DNA from: Adiantum capillus-veneris
Taxonomy: Eukaryota > Streptophyta > Polypodiopsida > Polypodiales > Pteridaceae
Length of the DNA stretch: 64,000 nt
Direction: 5' to 3'
NCBI GenBank assembly: GCA_014529385.2
Contig: CM043942.1
Location: forward strand, 110,233,641 to 110,297,640
This document shows positions 14,662 to 24,664 of the stretch, piece after piece (positions within the stretch are counted from its first letter, which is position 1; every line of letters starts with the position of its first letter). Below the pieces are notes generated by a model that saw only the letters and a list, made by a program, of their open reading frames with translations, was not told the origin of the DNA and did not search any database. A program made the translations under genes and the position numbers.

Positions 14662-15915
14662 TTATGATTTTATTTTTACTACTCTCCCATGTTCTTCATC
14701 CCCTTCTAAGCCCCCCCTTTGACAAGGTTGTAACTCCTCACATTGCACCACCTCAAAGGTTGACGAATTACTGTTTGATTTTGTGAAAACTTTGGCTTCT
14801 TGCATGATAGGTTTCTCCATGCTTAACATACATGGGTCATACCAATGCTTTTCAACATCCTCAAACACTTCTTGAAGATTATCCTCACATGGATTCAACT
14901 CGCACTCTTCTACTTTGTTTTGGAGTTGGCATTCCATGTACACAATCATCTCTTTATGATCAATGTGGTCTATGATCTCCCCACCTATGATTTCATCTTC
15001 TTCTTCACTCTCTTGTTTTAGACAAGATATACTCTCAGAACATTCCATAAGATCAAGGTTACCTTCAAGGTCTTCATTCTCCATCGAGTCATGTTGCACA
15101 AAAGCTTCGTCTGCTCGGACTAGAAATTGATCCTCCACCAAAAGGTTGGATGCATCCATTATTGAATCATCAATGCCATTTGAGATATCTTGTGTTGATT
15201 TTTGAATGCTTGTGATAAAGGTAGAAGAAAGAGATCCCACATTTGAATCTTGGCCACACACTTTAGCACTTGAATAATCAGTTGGCATGTAAGTAACTTC
15301 TTCAACATTTTTCGGAGTAGAAGGAGACAAGTATGGCAAAGGAGATGACTCCTTGATAGAAACACTTTCATGATGGTTGGTTCTTCCAGCATGATGGAAA
15401 CCATTTTTGATGTAGAAGTACTTGTGAAACTTCCTTCGGGCAATAGTGGCCGCTTCTTCAAAGGTAGAGGGTCCACTACAAGTAACCTTAGTCTTTAGGA
15501 AAGGACACAAACCCGAAATAAATTGCTCCATTTTTACATAATCTGGAAATGTAGAACTAAATTCACATCCTCCCCATTGACGAGAAAAAATATCCTCATA
15601 ACCATAGTAGTCTTCACCATGTTGTTGAAGTCTCCCTAATGAAACTCATGCTTTCTCCGTTGTTGGAAATTTAGAGAATCTGGTCTTCAAAGCTTTGGAA
15701 ATTTGGGTATACCCATCTTCAATCTGAGAATACATACTCCAAAACCATTGCTCAGCGTTGCCTCTAGGGCAGAGCAATAGAAAATCCCCTTTTTCAATGT
15801 CATCCCTTTTACCAAGGATACGAGAAGCCATTCTAAAATTAGCAAGAAAATCATCAACATCTTCTTCTAGATTTCCAAAGAAGATTGGGATATCATCAAA
15901 GGTATAGCATGTCAT
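14662..15915 (-). pseudogene. Retrotransposon gag protein with one internal stop
   Basis: Starts with ATG at 15915 and reads in one frame to 14662 (417 codons), interrupted by TGA at 15646-15648 after 89 codons. The first part resembles the plant retrotransposon gag fold: FFGNLEEDVDDFLANF, then an EQWFWS-type tryptophan-rich segment. Right after the stop the frame continues through a Gln/Tyr-rich stretch to EQFISGLCPF and FEEAATIARRKFHKY, the typical second half of the domain. The C-terminal 200 residues are acidic and low in similarity to anything I know. No zinc knuckle is visible. Confidence 0.6.
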
Positions 15916-16228
15916 AGTCTCTCAATGCTAGAACCACACAAAGATTAGTTCCAAACAATCATTTTCTCTCATGACATCAACTAACTACACAAAGTTTTGA
16001 AAGGTCTTTCAACATGAATTCTAGATTCTTATGTGAAAATGTTTTTTTCCTTTCTTATGTTATGCTAATTCAAACCATATTCTAGATCAATTTTTGTTGC
16101 CTTGAAATTAAACTCGGTCATACAAGTTTTCATGATTCATGTAATCTACTTGATTATGCTAAAATTCAAGCATTCATGCAATACAACAACAATAAGCACA
16201 AAGTCATTCCTCAGTGGGGGCACCAATT

Positions 16229-18545
16229 TGAGGCGGTCCGGGGCGGGCAACAAGAAGAGTGGCCTCTAAGCACCCTTCTAGGCTCCCGTGCTGCTCAATT
16301 TGGTTGGGGTTGGAAAAAACAACAAACACACACACAAACCCGCAACCTAACCCTACACAAATTTGCGGCACCACCTAGTTTTGGATGCGAACTAGGACGC
16401 GTAAAGAGAGAGAGAGAGACATAGTGCTCGGGCTGCTTTGAAATGTATCGGCAGTGATCAAATAAACACAATTATATATGTAAGAAAGAGAGAGAAGAGG
16501 GAGGGGGTGCTTGTTGCATTAATACCCTCTTACAAATTTTTCATGACCAATCAAAGTGAGATTAGTATTTTTTCAACATAGCTTGAGTAAATTACACAAC
16601 ACATCAGAAGAAAAGCCACCCCAATCAATTTCTTAAGGCCAGGGGAGTCCTCTCCACCCTGTCGCCCTCTTACAGTATGTGGGATTTATGGCTAAATTGA
16701 TGACAACACCCAGAGGCAAGCTATCAAGAACTTAAAAAAAACACCAAGACACTTACACATCATTGTTGTCCATTACTTCACGTTGGAAGAGAGACAAGTA
16801 TCCAAGCTTAGTCCAAATCCACCCTCCTTGATTCAGCAAATGTTGGGCTTACACTAGTAGGAGAAATGATAGATTTCCTTCTCTCAATTGAATGATCACT
16901 CTCTCTCTCACAATGGCATAGAGTTCCCTTGCTAATCACCCCTATTACAACACATGCACACGCATAAGACAATGAGATTCCACTCCGAAGAGCTCCTTCT
17001 AGAGAGGTTGAGCTTTACAAATGGAATTGGATATTTACAATGGGAGTATCCATGTAGGGTACAAATAAGGAAGAAAAAACTCTTAATAGGTAAGAAATTA
17101 TGGATTTATTACAATGTTGATGCTCCAAGTGTCTTGAGTAGGGTCAATTTTGACGCTTGTTGACGGTCCACTAGCTTTGACGGTACGTCTTTTCTCCACT
17201 CTTGACCTTCCTTGGGAGCCAAGGTGATTGAATATGAGTAATCAATCAACATGGTGTTGTCTTTCAAGAGAAGAGGCTGAATTTTGTGGTTTTCTTGATA
17301 GATATGGGTAATATGGAAGAGGAAAAATGAGACTAGGTGGTCAATTTTGGAATGGAAGTGTGTGTAGGAGACATGAGTTCACCATGGTTTCTCTTATTCT
17401 TCAAGGTTGAGAAGAAGGTGAGTAGGGTGCAGAGAGGAGTGGTGAGAGAGGTGGGGATGATGAGTGGAGAAGTGTGTGCGAAAGAGGAAAATGATAAAGT
17501 GGAAGAGGGAGCGTGGCTGTATGGCATGGGCAAACTAGGGTCCACCAATAAAATCATTGCTCACAGCTCGTAGCTCAAAAAACTATGAAAAACTTTGAGG
17601 CAAAAGTTCAGCCCACGAGCTACAACTTTTGTTGGTATCACCTTTTCAAATTCGGAGAGCAAGTGACCTTTAAAAATTCAGCAAAACCGACTGTTTTTTT
17701 CCACTGCACAAAGTCCTTGTGGGGTCCTTCTTTGGATGATTCTTTTGAATACCTCCAAGAGTGAGCCCTCCATAGTGCATGCATGCATGCCACATACCCT
17801 TGACCTTATTTGGTAGGTCTATAATTGAAGATATTGTTGAGATCATGATATAAGTGAATAGTACAACTAAGAAAATCAAATATTGAGGGGTCTAAAAAAA
17901 ATATGTACATGTCAAATATAAATAATATAGGTGGAAAAAATATAAAGGGGTCAAAATAAATCTCTCTCATTATAAGTCTACCATTAAAAAAATATATATA
18001 TTTGGTGTTCTAATTTATGAGAGTAATAGAGAATAGATGTAGGAAGGAAAAAAATCACAATAGTGAAAAAACATACACATAAATAAAACTAGTGTTTTTG
18101 GAATTTTGTTGGGATGGAGTTACACCAAAATTAAGAGAAGCTTGCATGAAATTATTTCTTTATGGAATATAGAGTATGGTAAGAAAAATTTTGATAATGG
18201 TGAGTCAATGTACATAGCATAAATAACACACACCTAAGTATAAATATTCAAATAAATACCAAAAAAATTATGAAAAATCCTTATATTTAAACCCTATATA
18301 CAGTGCAATATTTACACACAAATGGGCCATAATATATTTTATTTTTTTGATTTTATTTATTTTTTTTGGCTATACTAGCCCAGTGACTAGCTAGCTGAGG
18401 GTTTTTAAGAAAATATGGGGAAAGTCCCCTAACTCACACACACCTATGTACAGCGAAATGGTATGGATAGCCACAGTGTTTGAGTGATTTGATAGGGTGA
18501 GGTAGCTTACTATGGCAATTATGGAAAGCCAAAAAACGGCTATCA
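16229..18545 (-). mobile_element. 5' LTR of the gag-only element
   Basis: On the - strand it starts TGATAGCCG and ends GGACCGCCTCA, matching both ends of the lone LTR at 205-2840. It is followed on the - strand by AATTGGTGCCCCCACTGAGG, in the primer-binding-site position, although I cannot name the matching tRNA. Contains the same long module around 17545-17830 as the + copy at 960-1250. Confidence 0.65.
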
Positions 18546-18564
18546 GTACCTGCAAAGGTGGTCG

Positions 18565-18568
<4 letters not shown>

Positions 18569-18645
<77 letters not shown>
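18569..18645. repeat. (CT)n microsatellite
   Basis: CT run of 77 bp just outside the LTR end at 18545. Confidence 0.95.
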
Positions 18646-18647
<2 letters not shown>

Positions 18648-18689
18648 AAGATGAAAGCAAGACGATAATACACCCAGCGTCCTCGATTG

Positions 18690-18934
18690 GGTGTGCGTAT
18701 ATATAATGCTGACAGTCCGCCGGGCTTTTAAGTATCCTCGGTGGGCCCACAGGGAAAATGATAAATCCCGGCGGGCCCACTGGGGATACTGAAAAGCTCG
18801 CTGGGAATTTTTTGGGTTTGCAGGTCACCATTAACCGGGTTCTGTGTGGTCATGTTTATTGTGATCATGTAAATGTGTCAATAAGAATTTATGATCACAT
18901 AAAATTTGATGTAATTACATAAATATTAAATCCA
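18690..18934. mobile_element. Terminal fragment of a hAT-type element
   Basis: Shows the same order of parts as the right end of the large hAT element. There is a TATA-like TATATATAATG at 18699-18709, then CCGCCGGGC and CCCGGCGGGCCC motifs, then TTGCAGGTCA, then AT-rich DNA with a TGATCACAT motif. It ends in TTAAATCC, a decayed form of the terminal TGAAATCCC. Its inner part is missing, so it is an isolated end fragment. Confidence 0.45.
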
Positions 18935-18941
18935 TGCTCAC

Positions 18942-19304
18942 TTATTTATCACTAAGATGCTCAATTTTTACTCCATAAGTAGTTGCCTCAACTGAAGAGG
19001 TGGCATGGTTAGTTGCTATATGCATTCCCCCCTTCCCAAAGCTAGTTCGGAAGGGTAGACCTATCTCTCTTAAGTGGATTTTACCATTCTTTAAAAATAA
19101 AATATATTTTGTCAAAGCATAACTAAAACTATCACAATCCCTTCTTATATGGTATGCACTAGCACACCAAATACATCTATTAACAAAACCTTCTTTGGTC
19201 TGTTGTCTTTGCCAAATAAGTGGCCATGAAGGTTGGCCTTTTTCTTCAAGCTTTGCAAGCTTCACCTTCAAGTCACCCATTCCCTTCACAAGCTCATCTA
19301 GCAT
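18942..19304 (-). pseudogene. Retrotransposon gag fragment with zinc knuckle
   Basis: A 120-codon frame with an N-terminal Lys/Glu-rich helix (LKVKLAKLEEKG) and a CCHC knuckle, C-X2-C-X4-H-X4-C, in CIWCASAYHIRRDC. A basic/hydrophobic segment ending in FGKGGM follows. This arrangement is familiar from plant gypsy gag proteins. The fragment starts right after the LTR at 19350-19662 on the same strand, and the N-terminal two thirds of a normal gag are absent. Confidence 0.5.
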
Positions 19305-19349
19305 ATACTCATCAGTGACTTAGGAGCTATAAAAGTAGACTTTACCATT

Positions 19350-19662
19350 TGTCAGAAGTTGAGGTGGAAGGACTTGTAGTGTTTACTACCATCTTGTCCC
19401 TTCTTCTTTGATGAGACAACACCTTCAACCTCATTCTAGTCGATCTTTAGTCCTTGCTCGGTATCTTTATCTTCAAGAAGAAGCTCCAAAATTCCTTCAA
19501 ACTCTTTATGTAAGACAAGGGAAGCTAGAGCCTGAGAGTCCACCACCCAACCACCCATTATATAGGCAAGCCCCTGGCCCTTTCCCCTAGTTGGGCTCCC
19601 CGTTCCACACCGCCTAGACCGGCCCTACCCTTGTCTAGTCCGGCCTTGCCGGTGTCCTGACA
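19350..19662 (-). mobile_element. Chromovirus LTR
   Basis: On the - strand it begins TGTCAGGACACC and ends CAACTTCTGACA, so the ends are TGTCA and TGACA. It is preceded by a polypurine tract (CTTAAGGGGGGAG at 19666-19678), itself preceded by an integrase C-terminus. Contains TATA-like GCCTATATAATGG. At 313 bp it is a plausible 3' LTR of a chromodomain gypsy element. Confidence 0.6.
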
Positions 19663-19679
19663 TTACTCCCCCCTTAAGA

Positions 19680-20199
19680 AGAGTTTTCGTTCTCGAAAAT
19701 AAAAGTGGGAAACTTCTTCTTAAGAACACTAATGTTTTCCCAAGTGGCACCTTCTTCAAGTCAGTCTTTCCACCTGATTAAGGCTTGTTGAAGTACGTGA
19801 TGACATGTACGCAACTCATGATAATCAAGAACACATTTGGGTTCATATGGTAGGGTAGGAGGTTCAATGAAATCAACCAAAACCTGTTGGTCAATGACAT
19901 TGTCATCCCCATGTAACCGCTTACACAAACGGCTTACATGAAACACCGGATGAACGTGAGAATGTGAAGGTAGTAATAATTTGTAGGTACGATCACCTAC
20001 TCGCTTGAGTATTTTGAAAGTCCCACAATATCCGGGAGATAATTTAGGCATCGGCCTAGTTTTCAGACTTTCTCAATGTTCTGGCACACGTAAAGATCCT
20101 TCCTCCCCTTTTTCAAAGGTAACTTGCTGACGTATCTCATCAACGTACTTCTTATACCGATCGTGTGCTTGCCGGACATTCTGACGAGCAAGTTTCAAT
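19680..20199 (-). pseudogene. Chromovirus integrase C-terminus and chromodomain
   Basis: Translating the - strand from about 20199 gives LARQNVRQAHDRYKKY, then an in-frame stop, then the GPF/Y-like segment PKLSPGYCGTFKILKRVG. HVHPVFHVSRL and then a chromodomain-like end (VLQQALIRWKD) follow. A TGA replaces the next codon before LEEGATWENI, and the frame ends near 19685. This is the C-terminal end of a Ty3/gypsy chromovirus pol with at least two stops. Upstream pol (protease, RT, RNase H) is missing. Confidence 0.7.
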
Positions 20200-20205
20200 A
20201 TATCC

Positions 20206-20620
20206 ATGTGTCAATGGTTTTCAAGGAAGAAAAATTCCCTTTCTATAGGTGAAGGGAGCCCCCAAGGGTTACACAAGAAAGACAAGAGCCAGTGTGAACA
20301 GGAACTTGCAAAGTTTGAAATGAGTTGCGCCTACATGATGTGGGCAGACTGGGTCCACCATTTTGATCATATCTCCTCAACAGTGGCTCCAAATCAAAAA
20401 GTAAAAGTAGGGACACAAAATTCAGCTCATAAGCTACGACTCCTATTTTATATATGTTTTCCAATTCAAATTGGAATCTTGTGTTAAAAAATCATTAAAA
20501 TAGGATACATTTCTGGCAGCAAAAGTCTTCGTGTGGTCCCTTTAGCATAGAACTTTATTTATTTCAATGGACACCTCATGCAATATGAAATCATGACATT
20601 TCTCCTTGACAAATTTTTGT
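20206..20620 (-). mobile_element. LTR-like fragment
   Basis: Around 20345-20480 it carries GGGTCCACCA, a GAT/CAT-rich stretch and CAGCTCATAAGCTACGA. This is the same arrangement as in the LTRs at 1080-1230 and 17545-17660. It is shorter and more diverged, so probably a piece of a related LTR inserted in or next to the chromovirus remnant. Confidence 0.35.
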
Positions 20621-20898
20621 AATCATGCTTGCAATAATGCATTAAAATAGGTGTATCTTTGAAAATCATGCAAGCTAGTGGCCCACTAGGATTTGATTCC
20701 TTCCTAGTAGCTATTAAAAAGAAATATATGAAAAATATGAAAAATACATTGAATATATATATTGGAAGTTACCCTAGATATAGGATCTAGCTAGGGTGTG
20801 AGATGATAAGGAGATAGTAGAAAGAAAGAACCAATGCCTTTTGCCCCAAGTTAAAGAAGCAGAGCTATTGATGTTTTTTTTCCATTGTACTTTCTAAC

Positions 20899-20925
20899 CA
20901 AGGATTTTAATTACGCGATGACGCA
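20899..20925 (+). repeat. Left terminal inverted repeat of the hAT element
   Basis: CAAGGATTTTAATTACGCGA and following bases. Aligns with the inverse of 29016-29042 with several mismatches, and with the MITE ends (CAAGAATTT and CAGGGATTT). Confidence 0.6.
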
Positions 20926-21033
20926 TTTTGTTAAATGTTAATTATTGTTGTTATTATCACTATTTTTTTCATGTTAATAACATATCTAATGTCATGACTT
21001 ACGAAAACCAGTAGAAAACGTAGAACAGGCGGG

Positions 21034-21154
21034 GCAACCACAAACCCCGACAGGCCTGGCGGGCATATTATGAATCCCGGCGGACCCGGCGGGCAAAGCA
21101 AGAATCCCGCCGGCCCCGTCATGTACCCCCTCCATATTTGGCGGCTCTATATAA
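21034..21154 (+). promoter_or_regulatory. Left-end promoter module of the hAT element
   Basis: Five GC-rich words of the type CCGGCGGGC lie between 21038 and 21117. Unrelated spacers containing repeated GAATCCC separate them. A TATA box CTATATAA follows at 21147-21154, about 250 bp from the element end and pointing towards the transposase. The right end carries a mirror-image module. Activity is inferred from layout. Confidence 0.55.
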
Positions 21155-21280
21155 CCCTGTAGTAGACATCACATCACATCACCGCTTCCTCTAAATTTGG
21201 TCATCCTTTAAAATTTAGAAGAAAAAATAAAGGTAAAAGAATGAATAGTCTTTAAAAAAAATTAAAACTTAATGAAACTC

Positions 21281-21876
21281 TGATCATGGATCATTAGTTC
21301 TTTTTTGGACTGAACTGATTTTTGAAAGGAGGTAGAAAGGTGAATCTTTGGGTTGGTATCTCTACATTTGGGATGGACTAATCTCATGTTTGGTTCACCG
21401 TTATATTTGCTAAATTGATTGCTATATTGATTAGAACTTCTATCATGGGTCATTAGTTCTTTTTTGGACTGAACTGATTCTTGAAAAGAGATAGAAAGGT
21501 GAATCTTTGGGTCGATATCTCTACTTTTGGGATGGACTGATCACATGTTTGATTCACCGTTGTATTTGCTTGCTATTCCGATTAGAGCTCCAATCATGGG
21601 TCATTAGTTCTTTTTTGGACTGGACTGATTCATGAAAGGAGGTAGGAAGGTGAATCTTTGGGTCAATATCTCTAATTTTGGGATGGACTGATCACATGTT
21701 TGATTCACCTCTGTATTTGCTTGCTATTTCGATTAGAGCTCCAATCATGGGTCATTAGTTCTTTTTTGGACTGGACTGATTCATGAAAGGGGTAGGAAGG
21801 TGAATCTTTGGGTCGATATCTCTACTTTTGGGATGGACTGATCACATATTTGATTCATCATTATATTTGCTTGCTC
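21281..21876 (+). repeat. Four-copy ~151-159-bp tandem array
   Basis: Copies start at about 21283, 21442, 21593 and 21744 with ATCATGG(G/A)TCATTAGTTC. Each continues through GGACTG(A/G)ACTGATT, GGTGAATCTTTGGGT and GGGATGGACT to TTTGCTTGCTAT. Identity between copies is high by eye. The array lies between the left promoter module and the transposase start, so it would be in a 5' untranslated region or intron. Confidence 0.9.
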
Positions 21877-22029
21877 ATGTTTGAGTAGATTGAGGTTATT
21901 CCCTTCAGGCTTCACTACTACGCTTGTGTGTGATATTGATTATAACACTAATGTTTGGTTTGAATAATACTTGAAAGAAGAGATAGCATATTGAGCTATG
22001 TTTATTGGTATTGCAGGCATCCAATAAGT

Positions 22030-24393
22030 ATGTCTTCCACCGGGAATGTCAGCGGTGGTGTTGGTGTCCCAAGCCTGGCTTCCTTGAGGAGACCTCCTAC
22101 CTCGATGCCAGGTCCTGCTTCGCAGGGCACCACTTCGCAGGGCAAGCAAAAGGCAGGTGGAAAAAGTCTAGGACCCGAGTGGAATTTTGCCACAAATTTA
22201 AATAAGTATCAAGATTGGAAATGTAACTTTTGTGGCGAAGAGAAATCTGGAGGAGCACCAAGAATAAGGGATCATTTGCTAGGTGTCAATACCAGAATTC
22301 AAGGAGGAAAGTGCAAGGGCTTAGGTGCAGAAGAAGCAGCTATGCGCTTAAAAGCTTTAATTGGTAAGCTAATTTCCACGAGCAAAAGATCAAAACTCTC
22401 TACTTTCAACCATCACACCCCCGTATCGATAAGATCAAACCAGTATGAGGGATCATTGGGTGTAACGCCCACCAATGGAAGCACTCAAAGTAGGGAACCA
22501 ACTTCTCATATCGATGGAAGTACTCCTCCAAACCATGGATCTCCTGACTTTCAGGTAGGTTCATCAAAAAGTAGACAGGTTAGCTTACAGACGAGCTTCA
22601 AAACACTTGCCTTAGAAGAAGCACAACTTGCACTAGCTAAAGCCGTCTATTTCACTGGGGGATCATTGGCCATTGTCACCCGTGATGCATGGAAGTCATC
22701 TTGGAAACGCATTGGGGAGTATGGTGTTGGATTTACCCCTCCAACATATCACCATATGAGAAACCAACTGTTGGATAAATGTTACACAAGCACGCAACAT
22801 GATATTCAAAGGGTAATATTAAATGCAACAGAACAATCTGGATACACCATAGTTAGTGATGGTTGGTCCAACGTTCAAAGGCGGCCATTGATCAACATCA
22901 TGCTTGTATGTCCTCGTGGTGAATGTTTTATCAAAGTTGTGGATAGCTCTAGTCAAATAAAGTCTGGCAGTTTTATAGCTGACATCATTGGCAACGCAGT
23001 TGAGGAACTTGGAAAAGAAAATGTTGTCCAAGTAATCATGGACAATGCCAAAAATTGCAGGGCTGTAGGTAGAATACTTGAAAGTCGCTTCTCTCACCTA
23101 TATAGTGCTGGTTGCAGTACACACAGCTTGAACTTGGTATTGCAAGATTGGTACAAGAGGGAGGACACAGAGTGGTTCAAATGGATAGTAGACAATGCTC
23201 GCTTAATAGTCAAGTTTGTTTTGAAGCGTCAGAGGGTTCTTGACATGTACCGTCAGAGGATGTCTACTATGTTAAAACTTCCGTGCGAAACTAGATTTTG
23301 CACCAACTACTATACGGTAGAATCACTAATAAAAAATAAGAATGCTGTGATGGAGACATTTTTTTGTGCCACTTTTTCAGAATGGGAGGCTGGTCAAAGG
23401 GAGAAGATAAAAAGCAAAATAGGGGTGATCAGAGATCTACTAGCTAATCGCCACTTCTGGGATGATGTGGTGGATGTGCACAATGTCATGATGCCCATTA
23501 TGCTCGCATTACGCCAACTGGATTCTGCCTTGCCTAACATAGGTAAGGTGTGGATGGCTTGGTGGACTGTTCAAGAAAGCCTTGCAAATCCAGAGGAGCC
23601 CCAGGAGCCAATTGTGAAGCCTTGGAAGACACCATTCACTCAAAAGAGGAGAGAAATTTTGAGAAAGTATGTGCATGGTCGATGGGTTGGAGCACATAGT
23701 CCACTACACAGCATAGCTTTCTTATTGGATCCAGAGTATTGGGCAATGGAAATAGACAAACTTGATGAGGAGGTGCTGGAAGACTTTTATGATGTGATAG
23801 GTAGGTTTTATGATGATCCTGATGAGCATGCATCAGCTGTTACTGATCTTACGAAGTTTAAACTCAAAGAGGGTAAGTTTGGTACAGAATTTGTGCAGAA
23901 ACTTGCCACGGAGCAACCAGCGTGGAAGTGGTGGATGATGAATGGTGGTAGTGCACCCACCCTTAAACGCCTAGCTGTTAGAATCCTAGCCCAATGTGCA
24001 TCCAATTCAAGTTCTGAGAGAAACCGGAGTACATATAAATATGTACATTCCACCATCAGAAACCGCCTTCTAAATTCAAGAGCTGAAAAATTGGTGTATA
24101 TGTACTGCAACCATCGGCTATTGGCAAGAGTGCAAGCTGAGAACTACAAAGAGGAGATGCCACGCTGGACTTATGATGTAACCAATGATGAGGTGGACGA
24201 AGACAGTGAGCTGCAAGGGGAATCTCATGAAGTAGAAACTACATGTACTTTAGAAGAGATTGAAGAGAATTTGGAAATTGAACCAACTTTGACCCGTCGC
24301 AGCAAGCGACGGTGGTTAATTAATAGATTATCGAATCCATTGAGTGACTTCTGCTTAAGTTTAGAAACTGTTTATCTTATAAGCTTTTTTTAA
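22030..24393 (+). CDS. hAT transposase (BED, DUF659, hATC)
   Basis: Cut-and-paste transposase, 787 codons from ATG at 22030. That ATG follows a likely splice acceptor (TATTGCAG ending at 22016), so an upstream non-coding exon is likely. A BED-type zinc finger lies at about residues 49-95 (W-x-C-NFC, then RIRDHL and a later Cys). A DUF659 core spans about 235-390, and a hATC dimerisation domain about 620-695. Candidate DDE residues are D277 (SDGW), D338 (MDNAKN) and E663 (SSERNRS), plus the conserved C-x-x-H of GCSTHSLNL. No stop or frameshift interrupts it. The length is normal for plant DUF659 hAT proteins. It may still encode an active enzyme. Confidence 0.92.
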   Translation: MSSTGNVSGGVGVPSLASLRRPPTSMPGPASQGTTSQGKQKAGGKSLGPEWNFATNLNKYQDWKCNFCGEEKSGGAPRIRDHLLGVNTRIQGGKCKGLGAEEAAMRLKALIGKLISTSKRSKLSTFNHHTPVSIRSNQYEGSLGVTPTNGSTQSREPTSHIDGSTPPNHGSPDFQVGSSKSRQVSLQTSFKTLALEEAQLALAKAVYFTGGSLAIVTRDAWKSSWKRIGEYGVGFTPPTYHHMRNQLLDKCYTSTQHDIQRVILNATEQSGYTIVSDGWSNVQRRPLINIMLVCPRGECFIKVVDSSSQIKSGSFIADIIGNAVEELGKENVVQVIMDNAKNCRAVGRILESRFSHLYSAGCSTHSLNLVLQDWYKREDTEWFKWIVDNARLIVKFVLKRQRVLDMYRQRMSTMLKLPCETRFCTNYYTVESLIKNKNAVMETFFCATFSEWEAGQREKIKSKIGVIRDLLANRHFWDDVVDVHNVMMPIMLALRQLDSALPNIGKVWMAWWTVQESLANPEEPQEPIVKPWKTPFTQKRREILRKYVHGRWVGAHSPLHSIAFLLDPEYWAMEIDKLDEEVLEDFYDVIGRFYDDPDEHASAVTDLTKFKLKEGKFGTEFVQKLATEQPAWKWWMMNGGSAPTLKRLAVRILAQCASNSSSERNRSTYKYVHSTIRNRLLNSRAEKLVYMYCNHRLLARVQAENYKEEMPRWTYDVTNDEVDEDSELQGESHEVETTCTLEEIEENLEIEPTLTRRSKRRWLINRLSNPLSDFCLSLETVYLISFF

Positions 24394-24664
24394 TATTTAG
24401 TTTAAGGTTTAGACATTTGCTTAATAATAAACAAAGCCCTTAAAAACCTTTACAAGGCCACAAATCACTATTAAAGCTTCATAATATACAAAGCCCTAAC
24501 AAATCGTTGCATTATCACATATCATAATTGAAGCTGAAGAGAAGACAATTCACAATTCACTAATAAATTCTCGCATGACAACGAGTCAATGTTATCAAAT
24601 GTTACAAAAACTATCCAAGTGATAGTGAAATATTTGTGAGAATATCTTCATTCTCCTGTTCACG
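24394..24664. other. Gap between convergent transposon genes
   Basis: AT-rich 271 bp between the stop of the transposase (+) and the stop of the RING-H2 gene (-). It should hold the polyadenylation signals of both. AATAATAAA-like sequence occurs around 24423-24432, and no gene is seen. Confidence 0.5.

Larger units (their letters stand above)
13744..18545 (-). mobile_element. Gag-only LTR retrotransposon, 3' end missing
   Basis: On the - strand the order is LTR (18545 to 16229), a short leader, then a gag ORF (15915 to 14662), then about 0.9 kb without recognisable pol. The copia 3' LTR begins to abut at 13743, and no 3' LTR in the same orientation is found. With gag but no protease, RT or integrase in what remains, it is either a non-autonomous element or an autonomous one cut short. 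The open frames at 13774-14157 and 14154-14432 on the same strand have no recognisable domain. Confidence 0.6.

Noticed and set aside
22819-24110. Antisense ORFs inside the hAT transposase
   Set aside because: Shadows of the transposase reading frame.
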